Below, in pieces: positions 7,827 to 16,160 of a stretch of DNA of 25,798 nt. Both the position numbers and the translations under genes were made by a program. Location of the stretch: positions 1 through 25,798 of the forward strand of contig CAZFVY010000102.1 of assembly GCA_964522665.1 (NCBI GenBank). The letters run 5' to 3'. Under the pieces are notes generated by a model. It searched no databases, was not told where the DNA came from, and saw only the letters and a list, made by a program, of their open reading frames with translations. The DNA is from CAZFVY01 sp964522665 (GTDB lineage Bacteria; Verrucomicrobiota; Verrucomicrobiia; Limisphaerales; CAZFVY01). Every line of letters begins with the position of its first letter. Positions within the stretch are counted from its first letter, which is position 1.

Positions 7827-9131
7827 CTAAGGCGACGCAATCAAACGATAGAAACGCGATCCAATACCCGCGCCTTCTGAGACCTGAAAGCTGCCGCCCA
7901 CGAGCGTCACGGCTCCAGAACTGGGCACCCACACCGCACCGGCCGAAAGACTTGCGCTGCTTTCCAAACGGTAACTCACCGCATTCGTCGGCCAAGTCAG
8001 AACGACCTCGGGCCCGGTGGAGTCGTCCGTCAAACGTACGGTCAACGACGGCGATGCCGACGACACGCCCGGGAGTCCCAAGCGAACGGCATTATTGAAC
8101 GAATCCGCAACATAAACATTACCGTTTAAATCAACCGCGACGCCCGTTGGATTAGAAAACCGCGACGCGCTCCCCAATCCGTCAGCGCTTCCAGAAATTC
8201 CCGCAACGCCGGCAACGGTCGTAACCAATCCAGACGGAGTAATCCTCCGAATTGTCGAATTCCAGTAATCGGTCACATACACGTTTCCGACGCCGTCCAC
8301 CGCGAGTCCCCACGGGCCGTTAAATCGGGCGGCGCCGCCCTGGCCGTCGGCGCTGCCAGCGGTACCCGCCAGACCGGCCAAGGTGCTGACCGTTCCATCC
8401 GGAGCGATTTTTCGAATCGTGTTATTGTTATGATCGGTGACGTAAAGACTACCGGCGGGATCCAACGCGAGACCCCAGGGAGAATTGAACCGAGCGTTCG
8501 CCCCGACGCCGTCAACTCTCCCCGACACGCGTGGCATCCCGGCGACCGTGCTCACCAACCCACCCGCCGCGACTTTCCGGATGGTATGATTCCCGGCGTC
8601 GGCTACAAAAACATTACCCGCGCCATCCACCGCAAGTCCCGCCGGGCCAAAGAAACGGGCTCCGCTTCCCTCGCCATCAGCGATTCCTGAAACCCCCGAA
8701 AGACCTGCGATGGTCGTCACCGCGCCATCAACGTTGATTCGTCGAATTGTGTCACCAACGAGATCAGAAACAAAGACCGTGCCATTTGCATCCACCGCCA
8801 GCCCGATCGGTTCAGCAAATCGGGCGTTCGTTCGGCTCCCGTCTTGCCATCCCCTCTCGTCTACCGTTCCAGCAAACGTGCTGACCACTCCCCCGGCGGT
8901 AATCTTGCGAATCGTGGAATTCGCCTGATCCGCGACATAGACAGCGCCTGCTTTATCCGTTGCCACGCCGTACGGATTATTAAACCGCGCCTGGGCTCCC
9001 GGGCCGTCGGCGCTGCCAATTTGCGTGGCGCCGGCGAGGGTCGAGACCTCCAAGACTTGCGATCGAGTAACCGCCGGCAACCCCGCCCAAAGCGCGATGA
9101 TCCACATCGAACGACAAAGAATAATCCTCAT
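7827..9131 (-). CDS. Secreted NHL-repeat beta-propeller protein
   Basis: A 434-aa exported protein of unknown role. I place the start at 9131, where M-R-I-I-L-C-R-S-M-W-I-I-A-L-W-A-G-L begins a signal peptide. The open frame continues to 9416, but those 95 codons look non-coding and contain repeat DNA. Six NHL repeats of about 56 residues follow, each with A-R-F-x-x-P-x-G-(L/V)-A-x-D, then N-(V/L)-(Y/F)-V-(A/T)-D, then T-I-R-(K/R)-I and a V-(S/T)-T-x-A-G turn, which together make one propeller. The last 75 residues form a small beta domain ending in SRFYRLIASP, like the tail of the protein at 404-2479. NHL propellers usually bind proteins or ligands. It stands directly upstream of atpGDC, but a functional link is unlikely. 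No Shine-Dalgarno sequence is seen. Confidence 0.85.
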   Translation of the reverse strand: MRIILCRSMWIIALWAGLPAVTRSQVLEVSTLAGATQIGSADGPGAQARFNNPYGVATDKAGAVYVADQANSTIRKITAGGVVSTFAGTVDERGWQDGSRTNARFAEPIGLAVDANGTVFVSDLVGDTIRRINVDGAVTTIAGLSGVSGIADGEGSGARFFGPAGLAVDGAGNVFVADAGNHTIRKVAAGGLVSTVAGMPRVSGRVDGVGANARFNSPWGLALDPAGSLYVTDHNNNTIRKIAPDGTVSTLAGLAGTAGSADGQGGAARFNGPWGLAVDGVGNVYVTDYWNSTIRRITPSGLVTTVAGVAGISGSADGLGSASRFSNPTGVAVDLNGNVYVADSFNNAVRLGLPGVSSASPSLTVRLTDDSTGPEVVLTWPTNAVSYRLESSASLSAGAVWVPSSGAVTLVGGSFQVSEGAGIGSRFYRLIASP

Positions 9132-9370
9132 AGAGTTGTGCCCGCATTTGGGCCAAAAAGTCGATTGTGAAAAACCAATCGATTTCCTTTCCATCCAATC
9201 CGCGCCGAACCTCGCACAGGTCCTCACGTTTTCAAGTCCGTTTCGGTTTCGCCCCATTTCATCGTTCATTTTTCGCCAGGTTAGCGCTGTCCGTTGATGA
9301 CGGCGCACCGAATTACGCTCCAGCGGTAGGTTGCCCGCGAATCCACCGGCTGCCCCTGCTCCGTCGCTCC

Positions 9371-9542
9371 CGGGCGTAACTTCGAGTTGTTGCGGAGTCG
9401 AAAGAGCCGTGGGCAACCGCGTCTCGCGTGGTGGGGCCGCCGCGCTGCGGCGGCACGCTCGCGCTAGTGTGCGCGAGCGGGTTCGGATGACCTACGCTTC
9501 CAATGCCACGGACAAAACGTCAACAACTCGAAGTTGCGCCCG
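9371..9542. repeat. 22-nt inverted repeat enclosing hairpins
   Basis: The left arm at 9371-9392 and the right arm at 9521-9542 are reverse complements at 21 of 22 positions (one A/G change; core CAACAACTCGAAGTT). They lie 128 bp apart and enclose the hairpin pair at 9436-9479. The arrangement recalls a small non-autonomous repeat element, but no target-site duplication was found by eye. Confidence 0.6.
9436..9479. repeat. Two back-to-back GC-rich hairpins (REP-like doublet)
   Basis: Hairpin 1 is GCCGCCGC (9436-9443), loop GCT, GCGGCGGC (9447-9454). Hairpin 2 is CGCTCGCGC (9456-9464), a 6-nt loop, GCGCGAGCG (9471-9479). Both stems are perfect and only one base separates them. No T-run follows either. 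Two tight palindromes in an intergenic gap is the usual layout of REP elements. Confidence 0.6.
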
Positions 9543-9664
9543 CCGCTCCCGGCGGCGCGAATATTAGCTGGCGTTGGCCCTTGCGCGGTTGTAGAAAACC
9601 GGCTCAGCCTATGCGCGTTCACGATTGCTTTGAACCGTCTCCCTCACGCCTGACCACCTCCGCT

Positions 9665-12600
9665 ATGGCCGTCTGGCCGCTGTTCATCGCCGCGCTCTTC
9701 CTGACCGCCGGTTCCCAACTCCTTGCCGAAACCGCGACCAACTCCCTCGTAGCCGCCAACGTCGCGCCGACGGGACACGATACGACGCTCAGCGTCATGC
9801 GCGATGTGATCGAACAGTTCAGTACCGACCTGAACGCCCTCCAGCGCTACCACAACATCGCCTCGTCGGAATCTAGGACCGACCGCTTGCGACGTTTCTA
9901 CACCGAGGAAACGGATCGGCTGGATCACCTCGATTTCGCGGCTTTGGACCAAGACGGCCGCATCGATTACCTGCTGCTCAAAAATCAACTTCGCTTCGAG
10001 TTGGCCGAACTGCGCCACGACCAACAAAAGCTTGGCGAAATCTCGACATTGGTTCCGTTCTCCAAGCCGATCATCGAGTTGGAGGAGGCGCGCCGGCGCA
10101 TGGAGCCGAACGATCCCGAACTCAGCGCCAAGGTCCTCAACGAGGTTGACGAGCAAGTCGCCAACGCGCGAAAGGCCGTCGAGAAGCAGCTCAAATCTGC
10201 CAAGGAATCCGATTCGACCGGCCCCGGCAAGGTCGCGGCTAACCGGGCGGCGCGCGAGGTCGGCGAACTGCGCGGTACCTTGCAACGCTGGCACGAGTTC
10301 TATTCCGGTTACGATCCCGAATTCACCTGGTGGGCCGATCAACCGTTTCAAAAGCTCGATAAGGACTTGCAGGATTACGCCAGTTTCCTCCGCAAGAAAC
10401 TGGCTGGCTTCAGCGAGGAAGGCGACGACCCGATTATTGGCGACCCGATTGGCCGCGAGGCGCTCTTCGACGCGCTTGAACGCGAGATGATCCCGTATAC
10501 GCCCGAGGAATTGATCGACCTGGCGAATCAAGAGTTCGCCTGGTGCGAGAAAGAAATGCACCGAGCCTCGCAGGAGCTTGGGTTCGGCGACGACTGGCAC
10601 AAGGCCCTCGAACACGTCAGCCACCTGCACGTCAAGGCGGGCGAGCAACCGAAGTTGATCCGTGACCTTTCGAATGAAGCGATCAAATTCGTCGAAGATC
10701 ACGACCTCGTCACCATCCCTCCGCTCTGCAAGGAAATCTGGCGCATGGAGATGATGACCGCCGAGCGCCAGAAGGTGAACCCCTATTTCACCGGCGGCGA
10801 GGTGATCTCGGTCTCGTATCCGACGGCGTCAATGGGCTACGAAGACAAAGAGATGAGCATGCGGGGCAACAACATCCCGTTCAGCCACGCGACCGTGTTC
10901 CACGAGGTGATTCCGGGGCACCATCTCCAAGGCTACATGGCCTCGCGTTACAAATCCTATCGGCGCGTTTTCCGCACGCCATTCGTCGTCGAAGGCTGGG
11001 CCTTATATTGGGAGATGTTGTTGTGGGACATGAACTTCCACCGCACGCCCGAGGAGCGGGTAGGCGCTCTGTTTTGGCGCGCGCATCGCTGCGCGCGGAT
11101 CATTTTCTCGCTCAATTTCCACCTCGGGAAAATGACGCCGCAACAGGCCATCGATTTCCTCGTGGACCGGGTGGGCCACGAGCGGCGCAATGCCACCGCG
11201 GAGGTGCGCCGCTCGTTCGCCGGCGACTACAGTCCGCTTTACCAGGCGGCCTACATGTTGGGCGGATTGCAGATTCGCTCGCTGCATCACGAATTAGTCG
11301 AGTCGGGCAAGTTGAGCGCCCGGGAATTTCACGACGCGATTCTCAAGGAGAACATGATCCCGATCGAGATGATTCGCGCCCGGCTGACCGGCCAGTCATT
11401 GAGCCGGGAATTCAAGTCTTCGTGGCGCTTTTACAATCTCGAAACCTCGAAACGCGCGGACGCCACACCTGCCGCGCCGGCCGATCGCCCCGCCGGCGCC
11501 ATCGCGGCCAGCGCCGCCGCCGCCGAAAACACGCCGCCGCGCCCGAAAGTGTACCGCGACAAGATCGAGCCTCATTGGTTCGCGAGTAACAATAAATTCT
11601 GGTACCGCCTCGACCTCCCGGACGACCGGCGCCAATTTATCTTGGTGAACGCGACCAATGGGACTCGCCTGCCGGCGTTCGACCACGAGCAACTGGCCCA
11701 AGCCCTCACGATCTTTACCCATAAACCGACGCAAGCTGACCACCTGCCCGTCTCCAGTATCCGCTTTGCGGATGACCTGACGACCATGGAACTCATCGGG
11801 GAATCCTCCGACTGGACGTGCGACCTGCAGACTTATTCGCTCACGCCGTCAAAGACCGAGAAGCCCTCTAAAAGCGGCGAGAGCGCCCCGACCGATTCCC
11901 AACGTCGCCGCAGCCGCGCTCGGCTGGAGGCCGGGCTGAAGTCGCCGGACGGTAAATGGGAAGCCCTCGCGCGTGGCCACAACTTGTTCCTGCGGGAAAC
12001 GGCCAATGGCAAGGAACAAGCCCTCACCTATAACGGCGACCCCGATAATTCCTATGCCCGCGACGTTCAGCGCGACCGCGCCATTGACATGCAGTACGAC
12101 GCGCCCGACCCCGAAGCGCCGGTCCCGGAAGTTTATTGGTCCCCGGATTCACGTCGGCTGGTCGCCATCCGCACCCGGGCGGGAACGCAGCGGCGGGTTT
12201 ATCTGGTCGAATCGTCGCCCGCCGACCAACTCCAACCCAAGCTCGACTCGTATCCCTATCTCAAGCCGGGCGACGAAATCCCCTTGCGCAAGCCACATCT
12301 TTTCGACGTTGAGACGAAGCGCGAGATTCCAGTCGATGACGCTCTTTTCTCCAATCCCTGGTCGTTAAGCGATTTACAATGGGACCCCGATTCCTCCCGG
12401 TTCAATTTCCTTTACAATCAACGCGGCCACCAAGTTCTGCGCGTCGTCGCCGTGGACGGCCTGTCCGGCGAGGCCAAGGCCGTAATCGACGAACAGAGCA
12501 AGACCTTCATCGACTACGCCGGCAAGTTTTTCAGCGAATCCGTTCCGGCCAGCGGCGAAATCATCTGGATGTCAGAACGAGACGGTTGGAATCACCTTTA

Positions 12601-13768
12601 TTTGTACGACGCGCGCGCCGGACAGGTGAAGCGCCAGATTACGAAAGGCGAATGGGTCGTCCGCGGCGTGGATCGGGTGGACCGCGAAAAACGCCAGATT
12701 TGGTTCCACGCGGGCGGCCTTTACCCGGGCCAGGACCCTTATTACATCCAGTACTGTCGCGTGAATTTTGATGGCTCGGATTTCACGCGCTTGACGGACG
12801 CCGATGGCACGCACGCGGCACAGTTCTCGCCGGATCACCGATTCCTGATCGACACCTGGTCGCGCGTGGACCAGCCGCCGATCACGGAATTGCGTCGTTG
12901 TGAGGACGGCCAACTCCTCTGCAAATTGGAAGAAGCCGACGCGAGTCAACTATTCGCGTCCGGCTGGAAAGCGCCGGAACGCTTTGTCGCCAAGGGGCGC
13001 GATGGTGTGACCGATATTTGCGGGATCATCGTTCGTCCGAAGGATTTTGATGCCACCAAGAAGTATCCCATCATTGAAAGCATCTACGCCGGGCCGCAAG
13101 ATTCATTCGTGCCGAAAGCCTTCCGCCCGACCTTGACCCAGAGCGGGTTGGCCGACCTTGGTTTCGTCGTCGTGCAAATCGACGGAATGGGCACCTCCAA
13201 TCGCTCCAAGAAATTTCACGACGTCTGCTGGAAAAACCTTGGCGACGCCGGCTTCCCCGATCGCATCCTCTGGATCAAAGCGGCCGCCGAGAAGTATCCC
13301 TCGCTCGACCTCTCGCGCGTCGGCATCTACGGCACCTCCGCCGGTGGACAAAACGCGTTGCGGGGGCTGCTGGCCCACGGCGATTTTTATAAGGCGGGCG
13401 TCGCTGACTCCGGTTGCCACGACAATCGCATGGATAAAATCTGGTGGAACGAATTGTGGATGGGCTGGCCGATTGGCCCGCACTACGATGAACAATCGAA
13501 CGTGACCCAGGCGAGTCGTCTCACCGGCAAACTGATGCTGATGGTCGGTGAGATGGACAAGAACGTGGACCCCGCGAGCACGATGCAGGTCGTCAACGCC
13601 CTGATTAAGGCGAACAAGGATTTCGATCTGGTCGTGATGCCCGGACGCGGCCACGGCGTGGCCGGCACGCCGTACGGACGGCATCGCCTCCAACAATTCT
13701 TTGTGCGAACTCTGCTGGAATCAGGAGCCTCCGCCTCCGCTCGCCCAGTGGCATCTCTTGCCCCGTAA
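9665..13768 (+). CDS. Exported fusion: DUF885 metallopeptidase + S9 (DPP-IV-like) serine peptidase
   Basis: A 1367-aa protein made of two complete peptidases. The chosen start MAVWPLFIAALFLTAGSQLLAET gives a clean signal peptide; an upstream in-frame ATG at 9611 would add 18 residues. Residues about 30-592 are a DUF885 domain with the H413-E-V-I-P-G-H-H motif and the E443-G-W-A-L-Y-W-E block, the expected zinc site. An Ala/Pro-rich linker (about 594-628) leads to an S9 peptidase: a DPPIV_N propeller (about 630-1100) and an alpha/beta hydrolase with the triad Ser1225 (G-T-S-A-G-G), Asp1298 (G-E-M-D-K-N-V) and His1330 (G-R-G-H-G). The Asp-His spacing equals that of human DPP-IV. The paired-Glu segment typical of true dipeptidyl aminopeptidases is not seen. 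It is first in a peptidase/POT transporter cluster and probably hydrolyses peptides outside the cytoplasm. The frame is continuous, so the fusion is real unless there is an assembly error. Confidence 0.9.
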   Translation: MAVWPLFIAALFLTAGSQLLAETATNSLVAANVAPTGHDTTLSVMRDVIEQFSTDLNALQRYHNIASSESRTDRLRRFYTEETDRLDHLDFAALDQDGRIDYLLLKNQLRFELAELRHDQQKLGEISTLVPFSKPIIELEEARRRMEPNDPELSAKVLNEVDEQVANARKAVEKQLKSAKESDSTGPGKVAANRAAREVGELRGTLQRWHEFYSGYDPEFTWWADQPFQKLDKDLQDYASFLRKKLAGFSEEGDDPIIGDPIGREALFDALEREMIPYTPEELIDLANQEFAWCEKEMHRASQELGFGDDWHKALEHVSHLHVKAGEQPKLIRDLSNEAIKFVEDHDLVTIPPLCKEIWRMEMMTAERQKVNPYFTGGEVISVSYPTASMGYEDKEMSMRGNNIPFSHATVFHEVIPGHHLQGYMASRYKSYRRVFRTPFVVEGWALYWEMLLWDMNFHRTPEERVGALFWRAHRCARIIFSLNFHLGKMTPQQAIDFLVDRVGHERRNATAEVRRSFAGDYSPLYQAAYMLGGLQIRSLHHELVESGKLSAREFHDAILKENMIPIEMIRARLTGQSLSREFKSSWRFYNLETSKRADATPAAPADRPAGAIAASAAAAENTPPRPKVYRDKIEPHWFASNNKFWYRLDLPDDRRQFILVNATNGTRLPAFDHEQLAQALTIFTHKPTQADHLPVSSIRFADDLTTMELIGESSDWTCDLQTYSLTPSKTEKPSKSGESAPTDSQRRRSRARLEAGLKSPDGKWEALARGHNLFLRETANGKEQALTYNGDPDNSYARDVQRDRAIDMQYDAPDPEAPVPEVYWSPDSRRLVAIRTRAGTQRRVYLVESSPADQLQPKLDSYPYLKPGDEIPLRKPHLFDVETKREIPVDDALFSNPWSLSDLQWDPDSSRFNFLYNQRGHQVLRVVAVDGLSGEAKAVIDEQSKTFIDYAGKFFSESVPASGEIIWMSERDGWNHLYLYDARAGQVKRQITKGEWVVRGVDRVDREKRQIWFHAGGLYPGQDPYYIQYCRVNFDGSDFTRLTDADGTHAAQFSPDHRFLIDTWSRVDQPPITELRRCEDGQLLCKLEEADASQLFASGWKAPERFVAKGRDGVTDICGIIVRPKDFDATKKYPIIESIYAGPQDSFVPKAFRPTLTQSGLADLGFVVVQIDGMGTSNRSKKFHDVCWKNLGDAGFPDRILWIKAAAEKYPSLDLSRVGIYGTSAGGQNALRGLLAHGDFYKAGVADSGCHDNRMDKIWWNELWMGWPIGPHYDEQSNVTQASRLTGKLMLMVGEMDKNVDPASTMQVVNALIKANKDFDLVVMPGRGHGVAGTPYGRHRLQQFFVRTLLESGASASARPVASLAP

Positions 13769-13859
13769 ACACGCGAACATTCATCCGCCCCATCGTGAAA
13801 CTCGCGAACCACCCGAGCGCTCCAATCCATCATAGTTTGAAAACCGCCACCGCCATCGC

Positions 13860-15620
13860 ATGAGAATCCTTTCCCGGCTCATTCTGGTCACCGTTTTGTT
13901 CGCGCGCCTTCCCGCCGTCCACGCGCAGTCCTCCGACGCCGCGCTTGACGCCTTTTTCAAGCAGTACCTGGACGAGCATTTTGCCTTGCAACCCTTGGAA
14001 GCCACGCGTTTAGGCGACCATCGGTTTGATCACCTTTTGGAAGACCTTTCGCGCCCTTCCCGCGCGCGTTGGCTCGAGCACGCTCGGCGAACCTTGAAGG
14101 ACCTCCCCGTGCGCGTCGATTACGCCAAGCTCTCGCGCGACGCGCAGATTGATTTCGAAATCTTTCGCCATGATCTGCTGAAAACCATTTGGCAGGCGGA
14201 GAATACCAACCCCTTCGCCGAAGACCCTCGCATTTATAACGACTACATCAACGACAGCGTTTTCATGCTCCTGGCGCAATCGACGCGGCCGAAGGAAACC
14301 AACCTGGCCAACTGCGTCATCCGTATCGGAAAAATCCCGGACATCGTCGCCGCCGCCCGACAAAACCTGACGCGCCCGCCCGCTCCTATTCTCGACACGG
14401 CGATCCGTCAGAACCGTGGCTCGATTGACTTCTACGAACACGGCATTTTCGAATTGGCCGGCGCCACGCCACAACTAAGCGCGTTGCGGTCGGTCTCCGC
14501 GCGGGCCGCCGCCGCCTTAAAGGACTACCAAACCTTCCTCGAACGCGACCTGCGGCCCCGAGCGACGGGCGAATGGCGCCTGGGCAAGCGGCGCTTCGCG
14601 CAAAAACTCGACCTCGAGTTGGACGCGGGCATGAACACCGATCAGGTCGTGGCGGACGCCGAGACCGAGTTCGCCCGTGTGACCCGCGACATGTTCCTCG
14701 TCGCGCGCCAACTCTGGAGCCGCTATTTTCCGCGCGCGGCCGCGCCTCCCGACGACGCTGAAGGACGCCGCGCCACGATTCAAAAAGTTCTGGCCGCGAT
14801 CAACCAGGACCATGGCAAACCGGAGGAATTAGTCGGCGACGCCCGGGTGACGGTGGAACGCATCAAGACGTTTATCCGATCGCATGATATTCTGCATTTG
14901 CCCGATCCCGACCACTGCCAGGTCATTGAAATGCCCGAGTTCAAGCGCGGCAATTCGGTCGCCTACCTCGACTCCGCCCCACCACTCGATCCCGACGCCG
15001 CCAGTCTGTACGCGGTCAGCCCGCCTCCCGCTGACTGGACCCCGCAACGCGTTAACAGCTTTCTCGAAGAGTACAACCGCAACATGCTCCAGATTCTGAC
15101 GATCCATGAGGCTTATCCCGGGCATTACGTTCAATTGGAGTATTCGAATCGCACTCGATCCCCCATCCGGCGCGTACTGCAATCGGGGACCTTTATTGAA
15201 GGCTGGGCCGTTTACACGGAACAAACGATGTTGGACCAAGGCTATGGCGACGGCGCGTTGCCGTTGCGCATGATGCAACTCAAATTCTACCTCCGCGCCG
15301 TCGCCAACGCGATGCTCGACTACAAAATGCATTGCGCCGGACTTACCGACGACGACGCCTACAAATTTCTTACCGACGACGCCTTTCAATCGGAGGGCGA
15401 GGCCCGCCTCAAGCTGATCCGCGCCAAGCAAAGCTCCGTGCAACTGAGCACCTATTTCGTCGGCCGCATGGCGATTTACCGGCTGCGCCAGCAAATCGAA
15501 CGCGAACTCGGCGACCGCTTCGACCTAGGTCGTTTTCACGAAGCCGTCATCGATCACGGCTCGGTGCCGGTCAAATATCTCCCCGAACTCGTCCGCGCCC
15601 GGCTCCAACGGCCGCGCTAA
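13860..15620 (+). CDS. Exported DUF885 family metallopeptidase
   Basis: A 586-aa protein with a signal peptide (MRILSRLILVTVLFARLPAVHA|Q) and a full DUF885 domain. The motif H416-E-A-Y-P-G-H-Y and the block E447-G-W-A-V-Y-T-E mirror those of the fusion protein next door and fit an HExxxGH-like zinc peptidase. Family members are predicted peptidases of the periplasm or cell surface, and few have been studied. The sequence diverges widely from the fusion's DUF885 half outside these blocks, so it is a paralogue and not a recent copy. It lies 91 bp after the fusion gene and 36 bp before the cupin, in one direction with the POT transporter, which suggests a shared role in peptide breakdown. No Shine-Dalgarno sequence is seen before the ATG. 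Confidence 0.9.
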   Translation: MRILSRLILVTVLFARLPAVHAQSSDAALDAFFKQYLDEHFALQPLEATRLGDHRFDHLLEDLSRPSRARWLEHARRTLKDLPVRVDYAKLSRDAQIDFEIFRHDLLKTIWQAENTNPFAEDPRIYNDYINDSVFMLLAQSTRPKETNLANCVIRIGKIPDIVAAARQNLTRPPAPILDTAIRQNRGSIDFYEHGIFELAGATPQLSALRSVSARAAAALKDYQTFLERDLRPRATGEWRLGKRRFAQKLDLELDAGMNTDQVVADAETEFARVTRDMFLVARQLWSRYFPRAAAPPDDAEGRRATIQKVLAAINQDHGKPEELVGDARVTVERIKTFIRSHDILHLPDPDHCQVIEMPEFKRGNSVAYLDSAPPLDPDAASLYAVSPPPADWTPQRVNSFLEEYNRNMLQILTIHEAYPGHYVQLEYSNRTRSPIRRVLQSGTFIEGWAVYTEQTMLDQGYGDGALPLRMMQLKFYLRAVANAMLDYKMHCAGLTDDDAYKFLTDDAFQSEGEARLKLIRAKQSSVQLSTYFVGRMAIYRLRQQIERELGDRFDLGRFHEAVIDHGSVPVKYLPELVRARLQRPR

Positions 15621-15656
15621 CCTCACCAAGAAAGGGATGCCAACGGGCGTTGCTAT

Positions 15657-16160
15657 ATGAAACCTCATTGTTTGCGGTTCGTCCGAGGCCGGGCGCGCCT
15701 CGTCTGCCTCGCCCTCCTCGCGATCCAAACCGGCGTTTTCGCCGGAGACCCCGCGACTGCGCCAGCCGCAACCGAACGCGAAGGCGAGGCGCAGATCATC
15801 CACCGCTCGGCCGTCATCCGTAATCGCGATTCAACGAACGCCTCGGTCATGCGCCTTTGGCCGCTTTACTCCAGCCCGGAAGCGCGCATGAATTATGTCG
15901 AAGTCTCCGGGCGCACGGGCATGCACTTTCATCCGGACGCGGATCACAAGCTCTACGTCCTAGAGGGAAACGTACGGGTGACCGCCGGGACGAACACCGT
16001 GACCGCCACGGTCGGCGATCTCATCATCATTCCCAGGGGAGTGCGGCACTGTTACGACGTGCCGACGAAAGGCGAACACGCGTTGCTGCTGACCTTCGAC
16101 GCGCCGCCTTACGACCCCGGCAAAACCGTAATCGTCCCGACTTCCCCGACGGCCAAATGA
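15657..16160 (+). CDS. Exported single-domain cupin
   Basis: A 167-aa protein with an N-terminal signal peptide (hydrophobic core LVCLALLAIQTGVFAG, residues 15-30). A cupin barrel follows. Motif 1 is G-R-T-G-M-H90-F-H92-P-D-A-D-H97-K-L-Y-V-L-E-G; motif 2 is G-D-L-I-I-I-P-R-G-V-R-H131. The usual Glu ligand of motif 1 is not in its normal place, but three or four His could still hold a metal. No specific reaction can be assigned; small cupins may be enzymes or binding proteins. Its stop codon overlaps the start of the POT symporter gene (ATGA), so the two are translationally coupled and it probably belongs to the peptide-use operon. Confidence 0.85.
   Translation: MKPHCLRFVRGRARLVCLALLAIQTGVFAGDPATAPAATEREGEAQIIHRSAVIRNRDSTNASVMRLWPLYSSPEARMNYVEVSGRTGMHFHPDADHKLYVLEGNVRVTAGTNTVTATVGDLIIIPRGVRHCYDVPTKGEHALLLTFDAPPYDPGKTVIVPTSPTAK

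Larger units (their letters stand above)
9132..9610. other. Divergent intergenic region rich in inverted repeats
   Basis: About 480 bp between the NHL gene (-) and the peptidase fusion (+). It should hold both promoters. Long open frames enter from both sides, but their encoded N-terminal stretches have no family features and are best read as untranslated. The region carries two adjacent GC-rich hairpins (9436-9479) enclosed by a 22-nt inverted repeat (9371-9392 and 9521-9542). Confidence 0.6.

Noticed and set aside
7531..7995. 154-codon minus-strand frame upstream of atpG, considered as a remnant of atpA or a small gene
   Set aside because: It overlaps the coding end of the NHL gene, shows none of the atpA C-terminal features, and has no clear start signal.
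8080..9050. Regularly spaced repeats, considered as a CRISPR array
   Set aside because: The period of about 170 bp matches the NHL protein repeat in frame; the units are diverged and coding.
9132..9416. N-terminal extension of the NHL protein (95 codons)
   Set aside because: A signal peptide begins at 9131. The upstream codons cover part of the repeat region and read as low-complexity non-coding sequence.
9503..9664. N-terminal extension of the peptidase fusion (54 codons)
   Set aside because: It runs over the right arm of the inverted repeat and would bury the signal peptide. Starts at 9611 or 9665 fit better.
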